64,000 bases of DNA, from assembly GCF_028688855.1 (NCBI RefSeq), contig NZ_JAQTXI010000011.1:1-64000 (forward strand). Reading direction: 5' to 3'. The stretch comes from Neomegalonema sp. Its GTDB lineage: Bacteria > Pseudomonadota > Alphaproteobacteria > Rhodobacterales > Rhodobacteraceae. The notes beneath the pieces are model-generated. The model was given only the letters and a program-made list of their open reading frames with translations, was not told the origin of the DNA and searched no databases. Positions within the stretch are counted from its first letter, which is position 1. Each line of letters opens with the position of its first letter. Position numbers and translations under genes: made by a program. Of this stretch, positions 24,583 through 32,980 are shown one piece after another.

Positions 24583-25917
24583 ATGGCGCAAAGCTTCGAT
24601 CTCGTCATCAAGGGCGGAACGCTGGTCAATCACGACGGCGTCGGGCTCGCGGATCTCGGCGTGAGGGGCGGCAAGGTCGCGGCCATCGGCGATCTGGGCG
24701 GGGCGGTCGCGGCGGAGGTCTTCGACGCGCGGGGACTGCATGTGCTGCCCGGCGTCATCGACACCCAGGTCCATTTCCGCGAGCCGGGCATGGAGGCCAA
24801 GGAGGATCTCGAAACCGGATCGCGCGCGGCGGTCATGGGCGGCGTGACGGCGGTCTTCGAGATGCCCAACACGAAGCCGCTCACCACCACGCCGGAGGCC
24901 CTCGCCGACAAGGTCGCCCGCGCGAAGAACCGCATGTGGTGCGATTTCGCCTTCTTCTTCGGCGCCACGGCCCAGAACGTGGAGATCCTCCCCGAGGCCG
25001 AAATGCTCGAGGGCTGCGCAGGGATCAAGATCTTCATGGGCAGCTCGACGGGGGATCTGCTCGTCAGCGAGAGCCCCGACGTCCTGCGCGTGCTGAAGAA
25101 CGGGCGTCGGCGGGTTTCGGTCCATTCCGAGGACGAAGCCCGCCTGCGCGAGCGGCTGCATCTGCGCCGTCCCGGAGATCCCTCCTCGCATCCGGAGTGG
25201 CGCGACCCCGAGGCCGCCCGCATGAACACCGAGCGCCTGATCCGCCTCGCCCGCGAGGCGAAGCGCCGGGTCCATGTGCTGCACATCTCCACGCTGGAGG
25301 AGATCCCGCTTCTGGCGGCCAACAAGGACCTGATCTCGGCGGAGGCCACGCCCCATCACCTGACCCTCGACGGCGACGAAGCCTATGCGCGGCTCGGGAC
25401 TCTGGCGCAGATGAATCCTCCGGTGCGCGGCGCCGCTCATCGCGACGCGATCTTCCAGGCGGTCAGGGACGGGATCATCGACATCCTCGGTTCGGACCAC
25501 GCGCCGCATCTGCGTGACGAAAAAGCCAAAGCTTATCCGGATTCGCCCTCGGGCATGACCGGAGTCCAGACCCTCGTGCCGATCATGCTTGACCATGTGG
25601 CGGCGGGGCGCTTGAGTCTGCAACGATTCGTCGACCTCACCAGCGCGGGGCCGCAACGCCTGTTCGACATCGCAGGCAAGGGCCGTCTCGCGGTCGGCCA
25701 TGACGCCGACATCACCCTCGTGGACCTCAAGCAACGCCGTCGCATCGAAGATTCGTGGATCGCCTCGCGATGCGGCTGGACTCCCTATCACGGCCGCACC
25801 GTCACCGGTTGGCCGCGCGGGACGATCGTTCGCGGAAGGGTGGTCATGCGGGAGGACGAACTGATCGGCGTCGCTTCGGGGGCGCCGGTTCGTTTTCAGG
25901 AAGGATGGCTCGGATGA
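24583..25917 (+). CDS. pyrC: Dihydroorotase
   Basis: The 444-residue amidohydrolase should interconvert carbamoyl aspartate and dihydroorotate in pyrimidine synthesis. Metal ligands are visible in HFREPG (64-69), the probable carbamylated lysine K149 in AGIKIFMGS, SVHSED, HVLHIST and GSDHAPH. These features match the dihydroorotase group usually found in Rhodobacterales; allantoinase is a close relative but is less likely given the KIFMGSSTGDLL segment. AGGAGG sits eight bases before ATG 24583. The stop overlaps the next start (ATGA), so it is translationally coupled to an MFS transporter gene. Confidence 0.88.
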   Translation: MAQSFDLVIKGGTLVNHDGVGLADLGVRGGKVAAIGDLGGAVAAEVFDARGLHVLPGVIDTQVHFREPGMEAKEDLETGSRAAVMGGVTAVFEMPNTKPLTTTPEALADKVARAKNRMWCDFAFFFGATAQNVEILPEAEMLEGCAGIKIFMGSSTGDLLVSESPDVLRVLKNGRRRVSVHSEDEARLRERLHLRRPGDPSSHPEWRDPEAARMNTERLIRLAREAKRRVHVLHISTLEEIPLLAANKDLISAEATPHHLTLDGDEAYARLGTLAQMNPPVRGAAHRDAIFQAVRDGIIDILGSDHAPHLRDEKAKAYPDSPSGMTGVQTLVPIMLDHVAAGRLSLQRFVDLTSAGPQRLFDIAGKGRLAVGHDADITLVDLKQRRRIEDSWIASRCGWTPYHGRTVTGWPRGTIVRGRVVMREDELIGVASGAPVRFQEGWLG

Positions 25918-27227
25918 CCTCCGCCCCTCAGACGCGCGCTCCGCGCGACCCCGCCCCGCGCGTTCCGCGGGACCCTGACGAGCCCATCAGCCTGAAGGCT
26001 CTGGGCTCCTCCCTCGGCTTCGGCGAGCTGGTCGCCATGCTCGCCACGATCATGGCTCTGGCGGCCTTCGCCACCGACATGATGCTGCCCGCCCTGCCGA
26101 TGATCGGCGTCGACCTCAAGGCGCCGACCGAGAACGACCGTCAATTGCTCGTGCCGGTGATGTTTCTCGGGATGGCCTTCGCGCAGATCTTCTACGGCCC
26201 GATCCTCGACGCCTTCGGGCGCAAGCGCGGGCTCTACATCGGCCTGACGATCTTCCTCGTGGGGACGCTGACCTGCATCTTCGCGCCGAACTTCCAGATG
26301 ATGCTCGTGGGACGCCTGCTTCAGGGCGTCGGCGCGGCGGGACCGCAGGTCATGGCCATGGCCGCGACCCGCGACCTCTTCGTCGGACGCAGCATGGCGC
26401 GCGTGACCTCGCTGATCATGATGATCTTCATGGTGGTGCCGGTCTTCGCGCCGATGCTCGGGGCGCAGATCCTGCGCCATTTCGACTGGCACATGATCTT
26501 CTGGGTCTTCGCGCTGCATGCGCTGGTCGCCTGGGCCTGGTCCTGGACGCGCCTGCCCGAGACCCTGCCTCCGGAGCGTCGGCGCCCCTTGTCCGCGAAG
26601 ACCTCCTGGGCGGCCTTCAAGGAGATGGCCACGCATCCGGTCTCCATCGGCTACGTCATGGCGAGCGGCTTCATCTTCAGTTCGCTGGTGGCCTATCTGA
26701 CGGCCTCCGAGCAGGTTCTCGGCGAGCTTTACGCATGGGGGCCGGACTTCGTCTATCCCTTCGGCGCGGGCGCCGTGGCCATCGGTCTGGCGAGCTTCGC
26801 GAATTCGAAGTTCGTCGTGCGCTTCGGCATGCGCAAGCTGTCCCAGGCGGCCATGACGGTCTTCGTGATCCTGGCGGCCGTCGGGCTGACCCTCTCGCTG
26901 CTGAACGAAGGCAAGCCGCCCTTCTGGGCCTTCATGACGCTGCTCTGCGGGCTGTTCTTCTGCTGCGGCCTGATCTTCGGCAATCTGCGCGCTCTGGCGA
27001 TGGAGCCCATGGGCCATATCGCGGGCATGGCGGCGGGCGCGGGCGGCTCGATCTCGACGCTGGTTTCGGCGCTGATCGGCGGCGCGGTGGCGCGCGGCTA
27101 TGACGGCTCGGTGACGCCCTTCTTCGCGGGCTTCGTCGGACTGGCCTCGATGGCCGCGATCTGCGTGTTCTTCGCCGAGCGCGGACGCGCCCGGCTGGCC
27201 AGGGGAGCGCCCGGCGCGCGCCCCTGA
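25914..27227 (+). CDS. Bcr/CflA-type MFS drug exporter
   Basis: This 437-residue protein has 12 hydrophobic segments and the MFS motif between helices 2 and 3 (GPILDAFGRKRGLYIGL). Loop and helix features such as FATDMMLPALPMIGVDL and GRLLQGVGAAGPQV are those of the Bcr/CflA proton-coupled drug exporters (bicyclomycin, chloramphenicol and others). It may instead export metabolites. ATG 25914 overlaps the pyrC stop; a closer ATG at 25905 has no room for a ribosome-binding site. The function next to pyrC is probably incidental co-transcription. Confidence 0.88.
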   Translation: MTSAPQTRAPRDPAPRVPRDPDEPISLKALGSSLGFGELVAMLATIMALAAFATDMMLPALPMIGVDLKAPTENDRQLLVPVMFLGMAFAQIFYGPILDAFGRKRGLYIGLTIFLVGTLTCIFAPNFQMMLVGRLLQGVGAAGPQVMAMAATRDLFVGRSMARVTSLIMMIFMVVPVFAPMLGAQILRHFDWHMIFWVFALHALVAWAWSWTRLPETLPPERRRPLSAKTSWAAFKEMATHPVSIGYVMASGFIFSSLVAYLTASEQVLGELYAWGPDFVYPFGAGAVAIGLASFANSKFVVRFGMRKLSQAAMTVFVILAAVGLTLSLLNEGKPPFWAFMTLLCGLFFCCGLIFGNLRALAMEPMGHIAGMAAGAGGSISTLVSALIGGAVARGYDGSVTPFFAGFVGLASMAAICVFFAERGRARLARGAPGARP

Positions 27228-27237
27228 AGGGTCCGGT

Positions 27238-27945
27238 TCAGGCTCCGGGCTCGCGCCCGTAGCGCTGCAGATCGGGGCCCTGGAGCCTCAACCAGTCTTC
27301 GGCCCGCTCGTGATCGGGCCGGAGACGCCGCACCAGAGCCCAGAACCTCGGGCCATGGTCGAATTCGACGAGATGGGCGCATTCATGCGCCGCCACATAG
27401 TCGAGGATCTCCGGCGGCGCCAGAATCAGCCGCCAGGAGAAGGAGAGCCCGCCCCCTGCGGCGCAACTCCCCCAGCGGGTGCGCTGATCGCGCAGGGTGA
27501 TCCGGCCCGGCGTCGCGCCGAGAGCCCCCGCATGACGCGCCACGGCCTCCGCGAGATCCTTGCGCGCCTCGGCCTTCAGCCAGTCTCCGAGAGCTTCCGC
27601 GAAGGCCTCCGGCGGGCCGGGGACGTGCAGCGTCTCCCGCGCCGCGAGGACCGGACCCTTGCGCCGGAAGGGATCGGATTTCAGCAGATGGAGAACCCCC
27701 CTCAGCGGAACCGCATGGCCCGCCGCGAAGGGCGAAGGCCCCGGCGCGGCGGCGATCCGCTCCCGCAGCCAGTCGCGATGCGCCTTCAGGAAGCGCTCGG
27801 CTTCGGCGCGGGTGGCGCGGACGGGCATGCTCAGGCGGGCTTCTCCGGTGCCGCGCCCCACCCGCAAGACGAAACGCCCCGCGCGGGAAGGGCGCAGGGC
27901 GACGTCGATTCCATCGATCCGGAGAGAGGCGGGCGGCTGGGTCAT
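27238..27945 (-). CDS. YgjP-like (M48/WLM-type) metallopeptidase domain protein
   Basis: The 235-residue protein carries the zinc-binding helix HECAHLVEFDH, with a third ligand after it, and the conserved segment TRWGSCAAGGGLSFSWRLILAPPEILDYVAAHECAHL found in YgjP/DUF45 proteins (quoted as separate parts: TRWGSC, LSFSWRLILAPP and the HExxH-like HECAH). No signal peptide or membrane segment is seen, so it is cytoplasmic. The biological substrate is unknown. The gene ends 11 bases from the MFS gene stop, tail to tail. Confidence 0.88.
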   Translation of the reverse strand: MTQPPASLRIDGIDVALRPSRAGRFVLRVGRGTGEARLSMPVRATRAEAERFLKAHRDWLRERIAAAPGPSPFAAGHAVPLRGVLHLLKSDPFRRKGPVLAARETLHVPGPPEAFAEALGDWLKAEARKDLAEAVARHAGALGATPGRITLRDQRTRWGSCAAGGGLSFSWRLILAPPEILDYVAAHECAHLVEFDHGPRFWALVRRLRPDHERAEDWLRLQGPDLQRYGREPGA

Positions 27946-28074
27946 GGCCTTGAGCTTACCCCTCCGCTTCTCTCCGGGCGAGAGGGCTTGGAGCGCCTCC
28001 GGATCCTGCGGGATGCTTCAAGCGCTCCGGCCTTTCGTCTGATCGCGTCTTCACGACGCGAAGCCGAAGAGGCT

Positions 28075-29310
28075 TCAGAGGCGGCCCTTCTCGCGGATGA
28101 AGGCGGCGACCTTCGGATAGATGTCGCGCCGCCAGCGGCTGCCGTTGAACTGGCCGTAATGGCCGACCTCGGGATGGGTGTAGGCCAGCTTGAGGTCGTC
28201 GGGCAGATTCGCGCAGAGATCCAGCGCGGCGTGAGTCTGTCCGGCGCCGGTGATGTCGTCCTTGCCGCCCTCGATGGTCATGAAGGCGACGTCCTTGATG
28301 GCCTGAGGCCGCACGGGGCGTCCGCGATGCTTCATCTCGCCCTTGGGCAGAAGATGGCGCTGGAAGACCTCGTCGATGGTCTGGAGGTAGAACTCGGCGG
28401 TCAGATCCATCACCGCGAGATATTCGTCATAGAAGGTGTTGTGGGCCGCCGCCGATTCGCCGTCGCCGCGGATGAGGTTGTCGAACTGCTTGCGATAGGC
28501 CGTGGAATGGCGCTCGGGATTCATCGCCAGGAAGCTCGAAAGCTGCAGGAAGCCCGGATAGACCGGACGCATGAAGCCCGCGCGCGGCCAGGGCACCCAG
28601 GAGATCACGTTCTTCTTGAACCACGACAGCGGCTTGGATCCGGCGAGGCGGTTGGGCTCGGTGGGGCTCACGCGGGTGTCGATGGGGCTGCCCATCATCA
28701 CCAGAGCGGCGGGACGGAAGGGGTTGTCGTCCTCGCTCATCAGCGAGGCGGCGATCATCGAAGGCACGCCCGGCTGACAGACGCCCATCAGGGTCGTCCC
28801 CGGCCCGATGATCTCCAGGAATTCGCGGAGATAATCGACGTAATCGTCGAGGTCGAAGCGTCCGGCGGCCAGCGGCACGTCGCGGGCGTCGAGCCAGTCG
28901 GTGATGTAGACGTCATGCTCGGTCATGAGCGTCTCGACCGTGCCGCGCAGGAGCGTCGCGTAATGGCCCGACATCGGCGCCACCAGCAGGATCTTCGGAT
29001 CCTGCGATTCGTCGAGGCCCTCGGCCGTGCGGCGGAAGCGGATCAGATCGCAGAAGGGCTTGTGCGCGACGATCTCCTCGGAGACCTTCGCCTCCTGGCC
29101 GCGCACGTTCACGGTCTCATAGCCGAAGAGAGGCTTGGCGTAATATTTCGTCGCCGATTCGAAGATCTCCAGCATGGCCGCGGCGGCTTTGTGCGGAGGC
29201 GAGGACTGCCAGGGATTGCGCGGATCGTTCAGCACGGTCCGCCCGTAGCGGGCGGCCTGACGCCAGGGCGCAAGGGCGGTCTGGGCGAGTTCATACGCAT
29301 GATACAGCAT
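28075..29310 (-). CDS. phaZ: Intracellular polyhydroxyalkanoate depolymerase
   Basis: This 411-residue enzyme degrades native intracellular PHB granules. It has the N-terminal region MLYHAYELAQTALAPWR typical of alphaproteobacterial PhaZ, a lipase-like box GVCQPGVP with a cysteine nucleophile, and the PHB_depo_C domain with a conserved aspartate (EGGKDDITGAGQT) and histidine (HPEVGHYGQFNGSRWR). The family name is often given as PhaZ or DepA. ATG 29310 has a weak AAGG upstream. Its upstream region contains the AT-rich palindrome listed next. Together with PhaC at 16 kb this gives the cell both PHA synthesis and use. Confidence 0.93.
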   Translation of the reverse strand: MLYHAYELAQTALAPWRQAARYGRTVLNDPRNPWQSSPPHKAAAAMLEIFESATKYYAKPLFGYETVNVRGQEAKVSEEIVAHKPFCDLIRFRRTAEGLDESQDPKILLVAPMSGHYATLLRGTVETLMTEHDVYITDWLDARDVPLAAGRFDLDDYVDYLREFLEIIGPGTTLMGVCQPGVPSMIAASLMSEDDNPFRPAALVMMGSPIDTRVSPTEPNRLAGSKPLSWFKKNVISWVPWPRAGFMRPVYPGFLQLSSFLAMNPERHSTAYRKQFDNLIRGDGESAAAHNTFYDEYLAVMDLTAEFYLQTIDEVFQRHLLPKGEMKHRGRPVRPQAIKDVAFMTIEGGKDDITGAGQTHAALDLCANLPDDLKLAYTHPEVGHYGQFNGSRWRRDIYPKVAAFIREKGRL

Positions 29311-29693
29311 TGGATTCGGCCTTCTCTCGCGGGGCGCGCCCTGAGGCGGCGGGGCTGGATTTCGTCTCAGGACCGCAGGTCTCGGCGAATTTACAAAACT
29401 TTTCTGAAAATGACATATAATTATATTGCGCCGCAAACGATCGGGCGGAGGGGGAGGCGCCCTTCCGCGACCCCCCGCGCAGCGCGCCGGGGCGATCCGC
29501 GGAGGGATCCGCAAGCCGCCCTGCGCCGCGCCTCCCGCGCGGCCGCTCCTGCGGGCCGGCTTTCGCGCCGGGCTCCCGGGCGCATCAGGCTTTGACAGCG
29601 CGGGCGGGATATGGCAAGCGACCGCGATTCCCGATGGGGCCGACGCTGCGTCGGCCTCGACCGCTCAATTTTTGCAAACGAGGCGCCGAAAGC
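29311..29693. other. Divergent intergenic region between phaZ and the TIGR02300 gene
   Basis: No gene is seen. The first 120 bases are AT-rich and probably carry the phaZ promoter. They contain ATATAATTATAT at 29415-29426, a perfect 12-base palindrome that also offers a TATAAT-like -10 on the minus strand about 110 bases before the phaZ start. The rest is GC-rich with no obvious motif. Confidence 0.5.
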
Positions 29694-30053
29694 ATGGCGA
29701 AACCGGAATGGGGCGTCAAAAGGCTCTGCACGAGCTGCGCCGCGCGATTCTACGATCTGGGCCGTTCGCCCGCCGTCTGCCCCAACTGCGGCGCGACGCT
29801 GGACGTGGCCGCCGCCCTGCGGCCGCGCAAGGCCGTCAAGGCCGCGGCCGAGGACAAGGCCAAGATCCGTGACGAAGAGGATCTGGAGGTCGCGGTCTTC
29901 GACGACGAGGACGAGGACGGCGTGCTCGACATCGACGAGGACGAGGACGACGCCGACGCGCCCGTGGTGCCGCGCGGCGAATCCAAGAAGGGCGGCGTCG
30001 ACGACGAGGAGATGGACGGATTCCAGGTCATCGACCCGGACGCCGACCGCTGA
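29694..30053 (+). CDS. TIGR02300-family zinc-ribbon acidic protein
   Basis: The 119-residue protein begins with a four-cysteine zinc-ribbon-like module (C-x2-C ... FYDLGRSPAVCPNCG) and ends with a very acidic tail rich in Asp and Glu. This matches TIGR02300, a conserved alphaproteobacterial family of unknown function. The cysteine spacing suggests zinc binding, and the acidic tail suggests interaction with a basic partner such as a ribosomal or nucleic-acid-binding protein. The start ATG 29694 fits the family N-terminus (MAKPEWG). Confidence 0.9.
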   Translation: MAKPEWGVKRLCTSCAARFYDLGRSPAVCPNCGATLDVAAALRPRKAVKAAAEDKAKIRDEEDLEVAVFDDEDEDGVLDIDEDEDDADAPVVPRGESKKGGVDDEEMDGFQVIDPDADR

Positions 30054-30224
30054 TCCCCTCCTGAAGCGAGGGGGAGAAGGATTTTCAGGAAGGCCCGATC
30101 TTTTCGCTTGCCTTCATCCCGATCCCCCCCTATAGCTCCGGCCCACGCAGCCGGAGCCGCTTCGGAAGAAACGGCGAAGGACGATGCGACCGGAATCCAG
30201 ACCCTCTCGAAGGGTCGCGAGTTC

Positions 30225-30300
<76 letters not shown>

Positions 30301-30306
30301 GGTCAG

Positions 30307-30339
30307 AAGCCGCGCGTCGGGAACGACGCGCGGCTTTTT
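30307..30339 (+). terminator. Intrinsic terminator of tRNA-Ala
   Basis: GCCGCGCGTCG and CGACGCGCGGC form an 11-base perfect stem with a GGAA loop, followed by TTTTT. It starts eight bases after the encoded CCA end of the tRNA. Confidence 0.93.
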
Positions 30340-30436
30340 CACGTCCGGATCCGAGCCCCGCGCAAGACGACGCGCCCCGGAGGGCGCGTCGCGGCGGAAG
30401 GACGGCGAATCAAGCGGCGAATCTGGCGGCGAGGGC

Positions 30437-30958
30437 TCAGATCAGACCGGCCAGCGCCCTGAAGAGATCCGATTGCGGAAAGGCCAGCAGGGAGCCCAGA
30501 GCGATGGCCGCGCCATAGGGCGCATGCGCCTGCTTCGCATTCGCCAGACGGCGCATCGAGGGCGAAGCCAGCGTGAGGATCGGCCAGGCGCGCAGCAGCT
30601 TGCGCAGCAGGAAGGCCAGCAGCGACAGCACGCCGCCCGCCAGGGTGATGTAGACCACCGCCGTCAGCGCCGTGTCCGAGCCGAACCAGATGAGGGCGGC
30701 GGGCAGGAACTTGCCGTCGGCGGCGCCCCAGAGCCGCAGCGCGAAGAGCGCGAAGCCGAAGACCAGCGCGAGCGCGCCCGTCAGCAGATGATCGCCCAGA
30801 GCCTGCCAGCCCAGGCCGCTGACCAGAAAGGCCACGAAGAAGGCGCAGATCAGACCCACCGAAAACCGGTTGGGGATCAGATAACGCGCCATGTCCGAAC
30901 CCGCCCCGAGCAGCAGGAACAGAGGAAAGGGCGCAGCAGCGAGAAGAGTGAGCGACAT
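30437..30958 (-). CDS. cpaA: Prepilin peptidase, CpaA/TadV type
   Basis: CpaA is the membrane aspartyl protease that removes the leader of Flp-type pilins and pseudopilins. The 173-residue protein is highly hydrophobic with about five to six membrane segments. The two catalytic aspartates are D22 in SDMARYLIPNR and D81 in WGAADGK, matching the A24 family pattern where the second site is normally GxGD; here it reads GAAD. The segment HAPYGAAIALGSL near the end is also typical. It lies about 180 bases downstream of flp copy 1 on the same strand, as in Tad loci (pilin followed by cpaA). The rest of the Tad machinery is not nearby. Confidence 0.9.
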   Translation of the reverse strand: MSLTLLAAAPFPLFLLLGAGSDMARYLIPNRFSVGLICAFFVAFLVSGLGWQALGDHLLTGALALVFGFALFALRLWGAADGKFLPAALIWFGSDTALTAVVYITLAGGVLSLLAFLLRKLLRAWPILTLASPSMRRLANAKQAHAPYGAAIALGSLLAFPQSDLFRALAGLI

Positions 30959-31135
30959 GCAGGCCTCCGGAACGCCTTCAGGCGGAAAAGAGAAGCGCCG
31001 CGCCGTCCTGCGGGGACGGGCGGCGCTCTGAGCTGCGGCGCAGTCCTGCGCAGCGCGGCGACGGCCATCAACCAGGCCGGAAGCGGCCGGGAACGCGGAC
31101 GGAAGCCGTCTGCGTCCCCGGGCCCTGCGGGGACG

Positions 31136-31324
31136 TCAGCCGCCCGGCAGGGACTGGGCGGCGCCGATCTCGGTGGCGATCGTGTTGAACTTCGAGCTGA
31201 CGTTCTCGCCCAGCAGGGTCACGGCGCCGATGATCACGACGCTGATGAGGGCGGCGAGCAGGCCGTACTCGATCGCGGTGGCGCCGTCTTCTTCTTTCAC
31301 GAAACGGGAGAACATGGTGCGCAT
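31136..31324 (-). CDS. Flp-type pilin, copy 1
   Basis: This 62-residue prepilin has the Flp leader ending in EEDG and the mature start ATAIEYGLLAALISVVII, so the prepilin peptidase would cut after G14. E19 of the precursor (E5 of the mature pilin) and the following tyrosine are the hallmarks of Flp pilins. ATG 31324 has AGGAG six bases upstream, a site conserved in all three copies. It differs from copies 2 and 3 only at residue 44 (Ser rather than Ala). Two hairpins lie immediately downstream (31095-31134), before cpaA. The upstream block with TTAACCA is also shared. Confidence 0.93.
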   Translation of the reverse strand: MRTMFSRFVKEEDGATAIEYGLLAALISVVIIGAVTLLGENVSSKFNTIATEIGAAQSLPGG

Positions 31325-31415
31325 CTTCAACTCCTGGATTTTGAAACCCGTCAGCGTTCTTGCGTCTGACAGGTCTGAAATTAGCGGCGCTGGATTAAAG
31401 GAATGTAATGAGGGC

Positions 31416-31422
31416 TGGTTAA
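31416..31422 (-). promoter_or_regulatory. TTAACCA element of flp copy 1 (CtrA half-site-like)
   Basis: The minus strand reads TTAACCA-N5-CATTACA, with TTAAT about 22 bases further on as a possible -10 part. The motif is exactly 92 bases from the start codon, as in the other two copies. TTAACCAT-type sites bind CtrA in the Caulobacter pilA promoter. Here the eighth base is G, so this is a partial match. Confidence 0.5.
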
Positions 31423-31683
31423 TTGAAAGAATTACAATGTAACATCATGTGTTTTTCAGTAAATACTCGGAAACTATACTTGAAGAAAAGGAAATGACGC
31501 ATCCTGTTTCATGCCGTCAGGTGAAGTTCAGGACTCCGGACCCGGGTTCATCATGGGGATCGCGGTCGGAGCGCGATCCGGAGAAGAGGAACGGCGAAGC
31601 AGAGGATGCGCCGGATCTGGAAACGCCGGAGGATCTCGCCTCTCGCGCGGGACGGTCTCTCCGGGGGGAGGCTGGCCGCATGA

Positions 31684-31713
31684 GGAAAACCCCGCCTGCG
31701 GGCGCAGGCGGGG
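31684..31713 (-). terminator. Terminator downstream of flp copy 2
   Basis: CCCCGCCTGCG and CGCAGGCGGGG form an 11-base perfect inverted repeat. On the minus strand it is followed by GTTTTCC. It lies about 75 bases after the stop of flp copy 2 and should separate that unit from copy 1. Confidence 0.8.
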
Positions 31714-31789
31714 TCTCCGGAGTCGTTTCGATGGATTGCGAGGCCTGGCGAAGGCGATCTCGCCTTCGCTTCTTGGCCCTGTGGGGGCG

Positions 31790-31978
31790 TCAGCCGCCCG
31801 GCAGGGACTGGGCGGCGCCGATCTCGGTGGCGATCGTGTTGAACTTCGCGCTGACGTTCTCGCCCAGCAGGGTCACGGCGCCGATGATCACGACGCTGAT
31901 GAGGGCGGCGAGCAGACCGTACTCGATCGCGGTGGCGCCGTCTTCTTCTTTCACGAAACGGGAGAACATGGTGCGCAT
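31790..31978 (-). CDS. Flp-type pilin, copy 2
   Basis: The 62-residue product is identical to copy 3 and differs from copy 1 at one residue (A44). It has the same leader (MRTMFSRFVKEEDG), cleavage site and hydrophobic N-terminal helix. The ribosome-binding site AGGAG-TTGAAG-ATG is unchanged. The upstream 100 bases are nearly identical to those of copy 1, showing that the duplicated unit includes the promoter. The downstream terminator carries the same GCCTGCG hairpin core as that of copy 3. Confidence 0.93.
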   Translation of the reverse strand: MRTMFSRFVKEEDGATAIEYGLLAALISVVIIGAVTLLGENVSAKFNTIATEIGAAQSLPGG

Positions 31979-32069
31979 CTTCAACTCCTGGATTTTCAAA
32001 CCCGTCAGCGTTCTTGCGTCTGACAGGTCTGAAATTAGCGGAGCTGGATTAAAGGAATGTAATGGGGGC

Positions 32070-32076
32070 TGGTTAA
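32070..32076 (-). promoter_or_regulatory. TTAACCA element of flp copy 2 (CtrA half-site-like)
   Basis: TTAACCA-N5-CATTACA on the minus strand, 92 bases before the ATG, with the surrounding sequence nearly identical to the copy 1 promoter. Further upstream (32100-32123) two GAATTCAT motifs occur. Confidence 0.5.
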
Positions 32077-32241
32077 TTGCAGAATTTACAACGTAATTCT
32101 GAATTCATCATCGTGAATTCATGGAAACCATTGAATTTATCTCTGGTCCGGTTTCTTTTATTTCCATGAACTCCGGGATGCGCCCCGATCCGGAGAAGAT
32201 GCGGCGCGAACGGGCTTCGCGCCGGACTCCGGACTTGCGGA

Positions 32242-32481
32242 TCAGCGGCGGGAATCGACGACGAGCTTGTAGAGCACAAGCAGCAGCGCCGCGCCGACCA
32301 GGGCTCCGAGCAGGGCGAAGGCGACGGGCAGAATCACCTTGAGCGCCAGGCCGCCCACGAATCCGCCGAGGCCTCCCAGAGCGGCGGCCGCGAGGGGATC
32401 CGCGTCCAGGACGCGATTGCGCGCCGCGAACCAGCCGATGGCGGCGCCGAGGATGATTCCGAGAATGACGATGAAGGACAT
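32242..32481 (-). CDS. Small glycine-rich membrane protein between flp copies
   Basis: This 79-residue protein has an N-terminal hydrophobic helix (FIVILGIILGAAIGWFAARN), a Gly-rich middle and a long C-terminal hydrophobic stretch, giving two or three membrane segments. AAGGAG seven bases before ATG 32481 supports expression. I do not recognise the family firmly; the N-terminus recalls YeaQ/GlsB-type small membrane proteins. It sits between flp copies 2 and 3 on the same strand, so it may be part of the pilus unit or may have been inserted during the duplication. Confidence 0.7.
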   Translation of the reverse strand: MSFIVILGIILGAAIGWFAARNRVLDADPLAAAALGGLGGFVGGLALKVILPVAFALLGALVGAALLLVLYKLVVDSRR

Positions 32482-32594
32482 GAGGGAACTCCTTGGGGAC
32501 GGGGTTTCCTCATATAGTCGATTCAGGCCCCTTGCGCAGCGGCCTCGGGAGCCCGAGAGCCCCCCTGCAGAAGAGAGGGCGCCCGGAAACGCCG

Positions 32595-32624
32595 ACGCCC
32601 CGCCTGCGGACGCAGACGGGGCGT
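32595..32624 (-). terminator. Hairpin downstream of flp copy 3
   Basis: ACGCCCCG-C-CTGCG pairs with CGCAG-A-CGGGGCGT, 13 pairs with one mismatch and a two-base loop. No long T-run follows on the minus strand. It lies about 70 bases after the flp copy 3 stop and shares its core with the hairpin below copy 2. Confidence 0.6.
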
Positions 32625-32693
32625 GGAGCGTTCACCGGATGCGCCGGAGCGGCGAAGGCGATCTCGCCTTCGCCTCTTGGACCTGTGGGGGCG

Positions 32694-32882
32694 TCAGCCG
32701 CCCGGCAGGGACTGGGCGGCGCCGATCTCGGTGGCGATCGTGTTGAACTTCGCGCTGACGTTCTCGCCCAGCAGGGTCACGGCGCCGATGATCACGACGC
32801 TGATGAGGGCGGCGAGCAGGCCGTACTCGATCGCGGTGGCGCCGTCTTCTTCTTTCACGAAACGGGAGAACATGGTGCGCAT
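32694..32882 (-). CDS. Flp-type pilin, copy 3
   Basis: This is the first of the three pilin genes in the direction of transcription. The 62-residue protein is identical to copy 2: leader MRTMFSRFVKEEDG, cleavage before ATAIEYGLLAAL, and C-terminus AAQSLPGG. AGGAG precedes the ATG as in the other copies. Upstream identity with copies 1 and 2 ends after about 50 bases, beyond which only the promoter core motifs remain in place, suggesting this is the most diverged unit. Confidence 0.93.
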   Translation of the reverse strand: MRTMFSRFVKEEDGATAIEYGLLAALISVVIIGAVTLLGENVSAKFNTIATEIGAAQSLPGG

Positions 32883-32973
32883 CTTCAACTCCTGGATTTT
32901 CAAACCCGTCAGCGTTCTTGCGTCTGACAAGGACTAATATGGGCTTTCGACATTAAGGCTCTGTAATGTTATC

Positions 32974-32980
32974 TGGTTAA
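32974..32980 (-). promoter_or_regulatory. TTAACCA element of flp copy 3 (CtrA half-site-like)
   Basis: TTAACCA-N5-CATTACA is again 92 bases from the ATG. The bases between and around it differ from copies 1 and 2 (for example GATAA rather than GCCCT), so conservation of just these motifs suggests selection. Confidence 0.55.
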
